NCBI GenBank assembly: GCA_964058845.1
Contig: CAXKVR010000926.1
Coordinates: 1-20,964, forward strand
Reading direction: 5' to 3'
DNA length: 20,964 nucleotides
Source of the DNA: Carex sylvatica
Taxonomy: Eukaryota > Streptophyta > Magnoliopsida > Poales > Cyperaceae
Shown here: positions 9,023 through 19,065 of the stretch, in pieces
How positions within the stretch are numbered: the first letter of the stretch is position 1
Layout of the letters: each line of letters opens with the position of its first letter
Translations under genes and position numbers: made by a program
Notes under the pieces: generated by a model
Database searches by the model: none
Seen by the model: the letters and a program-made list of their open reading frames with translations, nothing else
What the model was told of the DNA's origin: nothing

Positions 9023-10494
9023 TGAAAGGATTTCATGTGTATGCCCATATGGTGAGAAATTAAAATTTTTCAATCACTAAAAGGCTCAATACACGAAGGA
9101 CCTCGATTTTATGACAATAGCAAGCAAGATTTTCTATTAGGCATTTAAACAAACACCTCATGTGCACTAAATAAAACAAATACCTTTCATCTATTCTATT
9201 GCAAGAGAAATGATTGATCTTTTATCTAAATAGATTGTCAAATCTCTTGATTAGAGGGAAGTCAATTTTCCTTCTAGATCTCTTGAAAACTACCTCTTCG
9301 ATTGAAGCGCCTCTCCACCTCTTGGTTCACCTTGAACCTAAACAACAAACTAGCACACCTCTTAGATAGATGAATGTAAAGTTTAGAGCTTAGATCCAAC
9401 CACCTAGCAAGAAGAGATAAAAGATGAGAGCCTCCCTTCAAAGTTTCGGCCAAAGAGAAAGAAAAAACGTGGCTCCTCAAAGGGGCTAATTTTGGCTATG
9501 GTATATGACAGAAAATTAGCATATTTTTCTCCCAAATGAGTCCCCCTTAAATAGGCAAGGATAGGATAACCCTTTGTGTAAGGTTTGGATCTATTATACA
9601 AATGGCACTAGCTTTGTTTAGCCATCTCATGCTCTCTTTAATCTCATCTTATGGTTGGTTCAATAAATTAATTTATGAACAAATAATATTAGTCATATTA
9701 TTCTATTATGCAGTGTCTCTATTATTCTTATAATGCATTAAAATATTATACCAAATAATATTCGCATAATTTTTCACAAATTTATTTATGGTCTAAGCAT
9801 GTCATATTTTGACATTTTATTTTAGTATTTTATCTCATACATTTTATCTCATATACATCATCATAAAATATAAAATACTTATTGTTTCTCTTCAGTTGGT
9901 GTGACCGTATAGATGATCCATGTCGTGTTGGCAATAATATATTACTTTATATTATTGACTATAAGAGGTTATATCATTACATTATAGTTATCCAGATGAC
10001 ATAGTAATCAGTTACTCGATCCACTAATTTTCGTATCTATCCTTGTCTCATGATATTATGAATAGTGTGCAAAATAGGATCGTGTCATTCCTGCACTATA
10101 TTCGTTTTCTTGGTCTCTCAAGTGAATTATAATTATAACTACATCAGTTATATTGCATGCGATATAATTCCACTTTACCAAGGGGCCCAGTAATATCATA
10201 ACCCAAATTGAGGGACAATGATAATATTAACATATATATTTCTCTCGCACAAGTTGTACACAATGAACTACTATTTTATTCCTATTACAAGATAGTATTT
10301 AAATAGGAATCACATTATATACTACTCATGTGAAAAACCTACATATCTCATATCTAAGATTCTAAAGACACAATGAAAATATTAATGACACAAAACACAA
10401 TCCATATAATGTTCCATGCATTTAGGTCATGTTAAATATATAAAATACACATTTTTATATATTCATGTAATTAAATGATAATCCCTTATCAACA
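9023..10494 (-). mobile_element. Ty1-copia 5' LTR on the minus strand (1472 bp)
   Basis: Read on the minus strand, the LTR would begin TGTTGATAAGGG at 10494 and end TTTCA at 9023, giving the usual TG...CA ends. A primer-site-like sequence follows at once. A TATA-like TATTTAA lies at 9553-9547 (minus), followed by a 5'-UTR-like stretch (about 9525-9023) of the kind seen in U5 regions of plant copia elements. Two small overlapping open frames here (9274-9480, 9404-9601, minus) are accidental in LTR sequence. The internal region ends within about 350 bp and no second LTR is found, so the element is truncated. TG/CA limits are inferred from pattern, not from a second LTR. Confidence 0.55.
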
Positions 10495-10995
10495 TTTATA
10501 GAACTTCAATGTACTTTAATCTACATGACTATCTTTCTCGGTAATTAATGTTTCTTCTTAATTACCACGATCGCGAACTTATTTAGTGATTAAATGTTTC
10601 TCATCTTAGGAGTTCTATGATTCAAGACCAAGAGCATCTTCTTGAATACTTTCAAAGATATAATATATAAATCTCAAGGAACAAGAATAATAACATTCGT
10701 AATAAAATTATGAACAACACATAAATTATTATTAAAAGATAACTTTCAAAACACACATCCTTCAGTTCACAGATAAATCAGATGAATTAATTAAACAACA
10801 CCCTAGTTCTACTCGTGACTAAATTATAGAAGTTGTACATTTAAAACATATAATATTTGAAGAATATGCATAAATAGATATAATGATTATGGTCTATTGA
10901 CAATTATATAATAAGTTTAGAGAAATTCATGTGTGATATGAAATATTGAACTAGCCTATTTTATGTGTGATAAGAATATGCATCAAGGGCTTACT
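10495..10995. other. AT-rich intergenic or repeat-derived DNA
   Basis: I find no gene, terminal repeats or RNA here. It separates two copia LTR-like stretches and may itself be old retrotransposon sequence. Confidence 0.4.
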
Positions 10996-11580
10996 AGTTC
11001 GAGCGTTTTCACTCACATATAACTATAGTTGTGTAACGATCATCTGTGTAGAACTCTCCAACTTGAGCTTCTATATATAGGCTCAACTTTGTACAAGAAT
11101 TAGGTTGTGACATCTCACCTTTGTTTGAGCTCATGTGTTACGAGTTGTATTTTTTTTCTTCATTGGGTAAATGGAAAGCGTTGACGAGGTTGCCTTGCCT
11201 TGGAGATGTACACATTTTAAGCCGAACTCCGTTGACATTCCGCGTGTCAATCTCTCTTACTCTATCTATTTACTTTACATTGTTGATTGATTGCGATTGT
11301 TTATTTGTTTTACCTACTTTCACGAAAAACATCTAAAGTTCTTGAAGTCATCATATTCAGCAAATAAATCTGCTGTGATTCTAAGGAATCATAGGACCCT
11401 GCGATTCCACATCCAACCCTTTAGATGTTTTGAGATCTGTGTAGAGAAAGCAATTATTGTTGAAATTACTGTATTCTAAAATATTAAGGGTGAGATCTGG
11501 AATTGCAGGGAGCCTGTGATTCCTTAGGAATCGCAGCAGATTTATTTTCCCATATTCACCCCCTCTAGGTGTTAGTTTTT
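10996..11580 (+). mobile_element. Ty1-copia LTR-like fragment, interrupted by a MITE
   Basis: TATATATAG at about 11071-11079 could be the LTR TATA box. Then come a U5-like stretch with GAGATGTACACA, GCCGAACTCC and CCGCGTGTCAAT (11221-11280), matching 8274-8335. The run CATATTCACCCCCTCTAGGT at 11551-11570 is a phrase common near the 3' end of copia LTRs; it is cut from its upstream half by the MITE at 11360-11550. No primer-binding site follows, so the fragment is truncated on the right. Limits are approximate. Confidence 0.45.
11360..11550. mobile_element. Long-hairpin MITE (191 bp) with 8-bp target duplication
   Basis: The left arm (11360-11409) and right arm (11498-11550) are near-perfect inverted repeats: AAATAAATCTGCTG, GATTC(C)TAAGGAATCA and CCCTGC(G/A)ATTCCA occur on opposite strands. 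Weaker pairing continues inward through CAACCCTTTAGAT and its partner ATATTAAGGGTG. CATATTCA flanks both sides (11352-11359 and 11551-11558), an 8-bp duplication that fits hAT-type mobilisation. Removing element and one duplication rejoins a copia LTR phrase. No coding capacity; the transcript would fold into a hairpin with arms of 50-75 bp. Confidence 0.8.
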
Positions 11581-11662
11581 TCTTATTTCGAGGGCACTGA
11601 AATTCAGCCCAGGTATTCTAGACGCCGAAGTAGTACTAAAATAGACTAAAACTAAAATTTTA

Positions 11663-11978
11663 GGGTACGTTTGGATGCACTCTAGAATAGCTAGAATAGC
11701 TACTATTTGAGAATAGTAGATGAGAATAGTGATTTTTGAAATAGTGTGAGAATAGTGTTGATATGGTGCTATTCGGAACAGCACAAATGTTGTTTGGATT
11801 GAACATTTAGAATAGCGATGGAGGGATTGAACATTTGAGAGAGCACTAATTGTTATTCTGATTTTTTGTAAGAATAGCAGAACAACGCTATTCTCGCTGT
11901 TTCGAATAGCAATCGAGTATGTTTGAATGGATCGGAACAACGCTATTCTCGTTATTCTCAGTACATCCAAACATACCA
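11663..11978. mobile_element. Tourist-like (PIF/Harbinger) MITE, 316 bp
   Basis: The ends are inverted repeats: GGGTACGTTTGGATG at the left, and the complement of the right end reads TGGTATGTTTGGATGT. TTA flanks both sides (11660-11662 and 11979-11981), the 3-bp duplication of PIF/Harbinger elements. The interior is built of many GAATAG/CTATTC runs. The 145-codon open frame across it on the minus strand (11572-12009) is a by-product of this repeat and not a gene. Confidence 0.8.
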
Positions 11979-11981
11979 TTA

Positions 11982-13035
11982 CTTGGGAGCATCTCTTTGT
12001 TGTGTTCATCTAGAGTATTGTTAGATTTATTGAAGAGGTATTAATGCGCATTATATTTGAACATGCCATTTATTTCTGTACTTAATGTCAGTTCCGTAAG
12101 CAGAGTATATATTCTCAGAAGTTACATTGATCAGGAATAGCAGGTTATTCATCACTAGATGAGGTTATAATTATATATGGCTTTTGTCATAAATTCCTTT
12201 TTCAAATTTGGAATTCTTAAAAGAAGTGTGCTTCTTGTCGTTGATGATAACTTACATCCTTACTAGTAGGCAAATGATAGAGCTTGTTACTTCTTCCTAA
12301 AGATGTGAGTACACTCACGATGACTTGGAATGTGGTGTAGTACATATGGGCTCCTTCGACAAATTTACAAATTTTAAATAAAATGATAACAAATTCACAA
12401 CCTCATTTTCTTATTAATATATATTCAAATTTGAAGTCTAAGACAAATAGTTCTTAATTTATCGTAGGGTAATACCTGCTGCATCTTAAAATGTTGCTAA
12501 CAACACTCAAACTTGTTTAAATGGCAGCTGCTGCCAATATCTCAAAAAAAAAACATACACTCAAACTTATCGCCTTGAAAATCCTACCAGTTTACCATCA
12601 AAACATATCTCACACAAAACCAAACCACAAGCATCACAATGAATCAGCACACAAGCCGTCAACTTATTAAAGCAACTAAATAAAAGTATTGAAACAACCA
12701 CTGTAGATTATAAAATCAGTCTGATGTGAGCAGTGGTACCACTGGTACACTAGTATCCTCCGTCTTTCCTTCTGATATTGTCCTAACAGGACACAACCTC
12801 TGAAGAGGGATCATATCAAGATTTTATGGCATTCGCCTGGCAAGGCATTTTTCAATTTGCTCTTTCAGCTCTCCTGTCCAATAATTTTTCTTAATAGTCA
12901 AGATGGAAGACCTAATAGCAATAATTTTTAATGAAAACATATTGAATTTCTTACCTTCCAAATACTCCAACTAAATGCCCTAAAATCAATATAAAATGCT
13001 TTGACTTTGATTGTTTAGTTTGGACAAGGCATAGC
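11982..13035. other. Intergenic, no gene recognised
   Basis: AT-rich DNA with scattered A-runs. On the minus strand a short open stretch ending at a stop at 12826-12824 looks faintly like a terminal exon, but the intron needed to extend it would be only 43 bp, below the usual plant minimum. Nothing else stands out. Confidence 0.45.
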
Positions 13036-13215
13036 TTACATCATCATCCAAGCTATTTCAGGTTTGATACACATACTGACTAGCCAACACCAGATTTGGC
13101 TCACAAACTGCCATTTAAGAAATAAATGGTCATTTGATTCTTCAGTATTGGCTGGAGAACATATTGGAGCAAGCCATTTATCAAATGGTATACATCCAAT
13201 TAATTGGAATTCCAA
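13036..13215 (-). pseudogene. Remnant of a LINE reverse-transcriptase C-terminal zinc-binding region
   Basis: The minus strand encodes a short run with PICSPANTEESNDHLFLKW and SQIWCWL, which resembles the zf-RVT domain that follows plant LINE reverse transcriptases (pattern C..C, ES.DHLFF.C, ..IW). A cysteine expected near the end is replaced (KW in place of C), and a stop lies at 13038-13036. No upstream RT motifs or downstream RNase H are found nearby, so this is an isolated, old fragment. It is distinct from and opposite in strand to the large LINE at 13935-19057. Confidence 0.5.
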
Positions 13216-13480
13216 TCTATGCTCTCAAAATTGTGAAATAAGAGCATCAAATTAGAATATATTTTGCTTTATACCTGGTTTTAAGTTTTGGTACTTCTTT
13301 TTCGTGGCTACATATACCTCATGATTGCTCAAGCATGTACCTCAGTATCCAAGTCACTGACAATTCAATCCCACAACAATGAAGAAGGGACTCATCTTGT
13401 CAGCAACTTGAGTGAGTTCACTTTAGGGATTACCTAGAGTTCACATGTCCTCTCTGGTACATAGATGATAGATCTTTCAG
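13216..13480. other. Intergenic, no gene recognised
   Basis: Non-coding sequence between the LINE remnant and the near-palindrome. I see no transposon ends or motifs. Confidence 0.4.
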
Positions 13481-13518
13481 ATACTTCGAGATCAGTGTGC
13501 ACACGTATCTCGAAGTAT
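13481..13518. repeat. 38-bp near-perfect palindrome
   Basis: The arms ATACTTCGAGAT (13481-13492) and ATCTCGAAGTAT (13507-13518) are exact reverse complements. The centre holds the perfect 10-bp palindrome GTGTGCACAC (13495-13504). Only the two bases next to each side of the core fail to pair, so 34 of 38 positions are symmetric. It could fold as a hairpin or cruciform, or be a double operator-like site. It lies about 210 bp downstream of the F-box-like exon on that exon's strand. Confidence 0.85.
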
Positions 13519-13729
13519 TCAAATGAATGGATCAGACTGGTTAGGTATTGTTTATGGACTTGAGAGGAATTTCGACCTGTTCTTTCTGTGCCCTTGTGAC
13601 ATACTTGTTAGAAAAAAAAACTGGTGATTTGATTGTAGAGGGAGAGAAAATCATTGAAAAGATCATACTAGATTTCACAAGTTTGATTATCTTACAATGA
13701 ACATGTAGTGGAATAATTAAAGAACTTAC

Positions 13730-13899
13730 TCATGCAGGCATGCTTCCTCCTATAAAGGGCTTTCGAATGAGCTTGAACAAGATGGAAGGATGAGGGTAAA
13801 TCACGAGAAATGAGGAAAGCCCACAAGGCAGGGTCCTGTGTCAGCTGATTAAAGTAGCTATTTACAATTGCGAGAGAGCAGAGGTTGATGTGGTCCAAT
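13730..13899 (-). CDS. F-box-like exon (partial gene or gene remnant)
   Basis: An open stretch of about 56 codons on the minus strand, bounded by a good acceptor (TTCTTTCCCTAAAAG, AG at 13901-13900) and a strong donor (GTAAGT from 13729). The peptide has LDHINLCSLAIVNSYF, DPALWAFLISRDLP and SKALYRRKH, resembling the second half of an F-box (a helix with C.L..VN..F, then DP.LW and RDLP), the part that helps bind SKP1 in SCF ubiquitin ligases. There is no in-frame ATG before the upstream stop, so it needs an upstream exon. That exon is not visible; the LINE starts 35 bp upstream. No convincing downstream exon was found, so this may be an internal exon of a disrupted gene or an isolated remnant. 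The F-box assignment is from pattern only. Confidence 0.4.
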
Positions 13900-14065
13900 C
13901 TTTTAGGGAAAGAACTCCGACGGTGTATTTAATACTCTCCCTTTATACCTTAAATCTATTTTGGAAAATTCGCCTTCTTTTTCTAACCAATCTCTCTCGT
14001 ACCGTCAAAAACCCCAATAAACCACCTCCATCTCAGACTTTTCAACACGTCTAAAAACCAACCTC

Positions 14066-14998
14066 ATGGATCAACTCTCAAAAGAAGATTAAGCCCTAAT
14101 AGAGAAGTTTGTGGGGCTTACCACAGAAGGTGACCACTCTCCGATAGTGACTATCCCTGCGCAAGGCACTACAAGCACGAACTAGTCCACTTGCATTTTG
14201 GCTAAGGTGATAACGGAACGAATAGTGCACGATGGGTTGTTTGTGGTGGCCATGGTCACTGAGTGGGGGGCTGATCCGGGCACGGCATTTAGGGCAATCA
14301 AACAGAACTGCTATTTTGTTGAGTTCAACAATGAACAAGACATGGACAGGGCTCGAATGGGAGGCTTGTGGACGTATAGGGGAGATGCCGTCGCAATAAT
14401 ACAAGTGCTCTCTCATGCGGACATGAATCTAGAGCTGGTGGGAAAGGTAGAAATCTGGGTCCAGCTTTATAATATTCCTTTCAACTCACTTAATGAAGAG
14501 GGTTTTTAAGATAATTGGCAGGGCAGTGGGGACGCCGTTATATGCCTCTATAGAAGGTTTGTCAATGGTCACAGATTCAAGAAAATTAAGGTTATGATGG
14601 AAATTGCTAAGCCGTTTCCTGAAAAAGTGAGGGTCACTCATCCTTATCTAGGTGAAATCTCAGCTTACTGCACCTATGAGAAAGTCAATCGAGCATGTCG
14701 CTTCTGTGGATGTCTCGGTCATGAAATGCAAGGGTGTTTCGAGTACAACAGGCTGTCAACCATTCTGAGCAGGCCGGGAATGAAGGCCCAAGTAGACTCA
14801 GTCCAACTACTCAAATCAAAAAGGGGACTCTGGTGGACCAACTCGGCTTTTATCCCAAGGGAGGGTGTGTTAAACTCGGAACAAACAAGCCCAACAGGCC
14901 CAACCAGAAACAAAAGGGCCTTTGTAAATGCATCACAGAGAAATATGACTAGAGGAGGAAGAGGTTTATCTAACAAAGAACATGGATCATCTAATTAA
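14066..14998 (+). pseudogene. LINE ORF1 (DUF4283-like plus CCHC zinc knuckle), broken
   Basis: This would encode the nucleic-acid-binding protein that coats LINE RNA. The ATG at 14066 follows the 5' UTR. The part at about 14198-14530 resembles the DUF4283 domain of plant LINE ORF1 proteins (NCYFVEFNNEQDMDRA, then GGLWTYRGDAVAIIQ). A zinc knuckle, C-x2-C-x4-H-x4-C (CRFCGCLGHEMQGC), lies at 14696-14737. Lesions: stops at 14090-14092 (TAA) and 14183-14185 (TAG), an extra base in the T-run near 14505, and a missing base near 14587 that returns to the original frame. The stop at 14996-14998 is probably the true end. ORF2 starts 43 bp downstream. Confidence 0.8.
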
Positions 14999-15040
14999 AA
15001 GGCCAAGGCCGGCGGGGCCGAACATACCGGCAAATCATAT

Positions 15041-18000
15041 ATGAATACACTCTCGTGGAATTGTCGGGGCAGCGGGGGCACGACAATTGCCACATTAAAT
15101 AATTACCTCTGTTGCTCAAAGGCACATAGCTTTCATTTCTGAGACTCATTGTGGGGAAGTGATAGCAAAGAAGAGGATACAATCTTTGCCTTTGTGCAAT
15201 TCTATAGTGGTGCCGTCACAAGGGCAATCTGGAGGTCTATGGATTTTATGGGGAAATGAGGTGGATGTAACAGGTATTCATAAAAATGATAATGTCATAG
15301 TTGCAAGAGTAGTTCAGAAGGTTTTGGAAAATTCGTGGCTGTTTATTGGGGGTCTATGGAGACCCTAATAGAATGGGAAACCAGTCAATCTAGGATGAAA
15401 TTGACTCATACATGGATGGGTATGATGGTCCGATATGTGTGGCAGGTGACTTCAATTCAATTGTATCTTTACAAGAAAAGGGGGGTACATCAACTTTGTC
15501 GTCATATAACATAGCATTTAGGCAATGGATTCATAGTGCCGGATTAGTGGATTTAGGGTACAAGGGACCAGCATATACTTGGTCAAACAAACAACAGGGG
15601 GAGGCGAATATATCCAAAAGATTAGACCGGGTATTGGTGAACGTTGATTGGGCCTTAAAATTCCCTAATGCAGCCGTGTTTCATTTGCCTAGATTCTGAA
15701 GTGATCATTTGCCAATATTGTTAAGAACCAACCCATCTCCCAAAAGAAAGGCCTCTGCTTTCAAATGGGAGAATTGGTGGATGCTAGAAGAAACATTCAA
15801 AGAGGTGTGTGAAGTGGTCAAGGAGAAGCAATTTGAGAACTGGGATGACTTGACCAAAGATCTTAGGGAAGGAGTTAGAAGATGGAGCCGTGTAAGGAAA
15901 TCACCACCTCAAGCACTCTTGGAGATAGAAAAGGAGATGAAGTCCCTGCTAGAATCTGTTGGGGGCCATACTAATGTGGTTAATGAGAATGAGCTTCAGA
16001 GGAGACACCAAGAATGCCTCCTAATGATACAACACTTTTGGCATCAAAGATCACGCATAAATTGGGCTGTGCATGGTGACAATAATATAAGATATTTTCA
16101 CGCTTCTGCAATTATTCAAAATAGAAGGAACTCGATCTGTGCTATTCAGAATGAACAGGGAATGTGGGAAACAGAAGTAAAGGGCATAAGGTGACAGTTT
16201 GTGAACTACTATAAATTGATTTATGTTAAAAGGGCTCAGGCCCAGGTGCAGCAATTGTTCAGCCCGCAGCTCCTACTTGGGCTGAAAACAATCCCTGTAT
16301 ACATGAGGAGCTTCATGGATAAAGAGCTGACAGAGTTAGAGATCCAACAAGCCTTGAGCACTCTGGGCCCAGATAAGGCAGCAGGCCCAGACGGCCTAAA
16401 TGCAAGGGCCATTCAATCTAACTGGGATCTTTTTGGACCTGCTTTTTTGAAAGAAGTAAGACATTTTTTCAGAATAGGGCAAATGCGATCTAAGGTGGCA
16501 ATGACAAAGATCGTCCTAATTCTAAAAAGGGATGAGCCGACTAAGGTGGAGCATTACAGACCTGTTTCTGTATGTAATGTCATGTATAAGACTATTTCAA
16601 AGATTTTGGCATTGAGATTGAAACCTCACATAGGGTCATGTATTGCAAGGGCGCAATATGCTTTTGTTCCGGGTAGAGATATCTCGGAGAATGTGATTTT
16701 GTTACAAGAGGTGTAGCATTCGTTTCAATTGGTAAGTTATAAGAATAATGAGTTTTGTTTAAAGGTAGATCTATCCAAAGCGTTTGATTGCATGGATTGG
16801 GACTACTTGCAAGCAATCATCCCGTTCTATGGAATTTCGCAAATAATGGTCTACTGGATTATGGGGTGTGTGCGCTCAGCCATATTCTCAATTGTGATCA
16901 ACGGGTCAAATGATGAATTATTCATCCCACATTGTGGATTGAGGCAAGGATGTGCTCTCTCGCCTTACTTATTTATAATAGGTATGGATCTATTGTCTCG
17001 TACTCTATCTCACCTTGCCCAATCGAGTAATCTGAGGAGAGTCAGAATTGCTCCGAGAGCACAGCCACTCACAAATTTAATCTACGCTGATGATCTTCTG
17101 TTATTTGGCACGGCATCGGCACAAGAGGCCAACTTAATTATGGAGGTTCTAGATGCTTTTGAGAAGGTATCGGGTCAGAAAATAGGACCCGATAAGAGCA
17201 AGATTTGGTTCAGCCAAGCAACGGGACGAGAAAAACAAGAGGAAATAGCAGGGATTTTGGGGGTCTCGTTGGAAGCCACTGCTGATACCTATCTAGGAGC
17301 ACCTATAGTCACTTTGAGAGTAGGTTACTCTTACAGGCGGGAAGAGTGGTGGTGATCAAATCGGTGTTGCAAGCTCTACTAATATACTACATGGCAACAG
17401 TACAAATCCCAAAACAGGTGCTCAACCAACTAAACAATCTAATCAGAAGGTTCTACTGGGGGGCTCTAGATAAATCGAGATATATGGCATATATGTCTTG
17501 GAAGAAAATATTGAAGCCAAAAGGGATGGGGGGACTTGCAATCAGAGATTTGAAGAAGGTCAATCAGGCACTGCTGCTCAAAGTACTATGAAAATTGGCG
17601 TCAGATGCTGAGTCACAATGGGTTGAGTTGGTGAAGGCGAAATATATCCCCAATAGCAAGTTGTGGCTTTCCAAAAGGACATATAGGTGCACAAACTTCT
17701 GGAGGGGGCTCATGCACTTGAGAGAGAAGCTGTTAGAGATGATTCACTGGCATATTGGAGATGGAAAATGGGTACATGTATTTGGAGAACCATGGTTTCA
17801 GAATGCTCTACAATATAGTCCTAATTGTGCTTTACAGGCCTCAATGACTGTGAATCAAATCACAAAGGAGGGGGAGAGAGGCTGGGATGTAGAAAAGATT
17901 ATGCTCATTTTGGGGAATCAGACTTGTGTCCAGATATTGAGGAATTGCGATCCTCCAAGGTTAGAGACAGGACCAGACAAACTGATTTTCAAGCATACAG

Positions 18001-18921
18001 TCAATGGTGAATTCTCAGTCAAGCAGGCTTATAACAGACTGACAATGCAAAATCAGGTCCAAGGAGGTATTGCTCAAGGCAGGGACCCAATCTGGGATAT
18101 AATTTGGAGAAAATGAGTGGTAGTGCCAAGGCTACGCCTATTTCTTTGGAAATTAGCTCACAATGGCCTTCCCCTTGCAAAAATTATGAACCAGCGATTA
18201 TCCAAAGGGGACCCCTATTGTCAGACATGTAAGCAGGAGGATGAAGATGCTCTATACTTACTCTGCAAGTGTCCTTTCTCTAAGGCATGCTGGTATGGAG
18301 GTCCAATGGCACTGAGAACGGAACAGATCTCTGAGTTGCCAAATGTCAAAGAGGCGATCAAGGCATTAGCAGAGATAACACCGAATGAGAACTGGGTGCA
18401 AGTGCTGTGAACTATCTGGGCAATATGGAGATGCCGAAATGATAGAGCATATTCGGCAACAGAAGTCAGTTTCTCCCATTTCAAAAGGTACTTGGCAGCA
18501 ATCTCATTGGAAACAAGAATTTTTGAAAGGGGAAATAAAAGGTTGTCTTCAAGCATACAACAAGGGCCCATAGATCACAGCGATAACAATCCAAGGTATA
18601 CAAGTAGAGGCTTTGGCGATTTCAGAAGCAGTCAAGCTAATCAGGGGTTTAGGGATAACAGAGTGTTCCTTTGAGACTGATAGCAAGACTATTGCTGAGG
18701 CACTAATGACACTGCAACTACCGGCTAACATGGATTGGAGAGCGTTCCGAGAAGTGTGGGAGGTTTGGCAATGGTTCAAAGAGTCAAAAGGGTATACATG
18801 CAAATATGTGCCAAGAGCTCAGAATGAAAATGCTGACATACTGGCGAGAAGGGGTACAAGAGAAAAGTGGGATGTTACTATTTTTTCTTTTCCTTTGCTG
18901 TTGTATGACAATGAGAGATAA
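15041..18921 (+). pseudogene. LINE ORF2 (endonuclease, reverse transcriptase, RNase H), broken
   Basis: In order: an APE-like endonuclease (SWNCRG at the start, ETHCG, AGDFN near 15440, RLDRVLVN, SDHLPI near 15700); a reverse transcriptase with DKAAGPDGLNA (about 16370), FVPGRDISENVI, DLSKAFDCMDW, LRQGCALSPYLF and the catalytic YADD at 17083-17094; a zinc-binding tail (C..C followed by ALYLLCKCPFS, about 18210-18290); and a partial RNase H with VEALAISEA, ETDSKTIAEAL and NENADILARR. Lesions: frameshifts near 15120 and 15350; stops at 15391, 15697, 16192, 16714, 17589, 18114 and 18408; a deletion with frameshift near 17330, where a stretch before RVVVIKSVLQAL is absent; and one near 18595 that removes the front of RNase H with its first catalytic Asp. 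The last frame ends at the stop at 18919-18921. Confidence 0.88.
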
Positions 18922-19065
18922 GGTAAAGGAATAGGTACTCTAAAGGGCATTCTGGTAGGAGAATTGGGTAGCTAAGTGAATTTTAAATATCATGTAACAA
19001 AGACTTTGTTGAATGGAAGGCCTAAGGGAGTTAACATTGCAAAAAAAAAAAAAAAAAATTTAATA

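Larger units (their letters stand above)
13935..19057 (+). mobile_element. L1-type LINE (non-LTR retrotransposon), nearly full length but inactive
   Basis: It has the plant L1 layout: a 5' UTR (13935-14065), ORF1 with an RNA-binding-like domain and zinc knuckle, ORF2 with endonuclease, reverse transcriptase, zinc-binding and RNase H regions, a short 3' UTR (18922-19040) and a poly-A tail from 19041. ATTTAATA occurs at 13927-13934 and again at the end of the A-run (19058-19065), a candidate 8-bp target duplication; in AT-rich DNA this is suggestive rather than proof. Both frames carry many lesions, so it makes no proteins. It entered 27 bp upstream of the splice acceptor of the F-box-like exon, on the opposite strand. 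Confidence 0.85.

Noticed and set aside
9274..9601. Two overlapping minus-strand open frames of 65-68 codons
   Set aside because: They lie in the R-U5 part of a copia LTR and have no protein resemblance.
11572..12009. 145-codon open frame on the minus strand
   Set aside because: It lies almost wholly inside the Tourist-like MITE, and its peptide reflects the GAATAG repeats.
12824..12981. Possible two-exon gene end on the minus strand (NYWTGELKEQIEKCLARR)
   Set aside because: Splice-like sites keep the frame open, but the intron would be only 43 bp, too short for plants, and the peptide matches no family I know.
13064..13255. 63-codon plus-strand open frame
   Set aside because: It is the antisense of the zf-RVT-like LINE fragment, which explains the sequence better.
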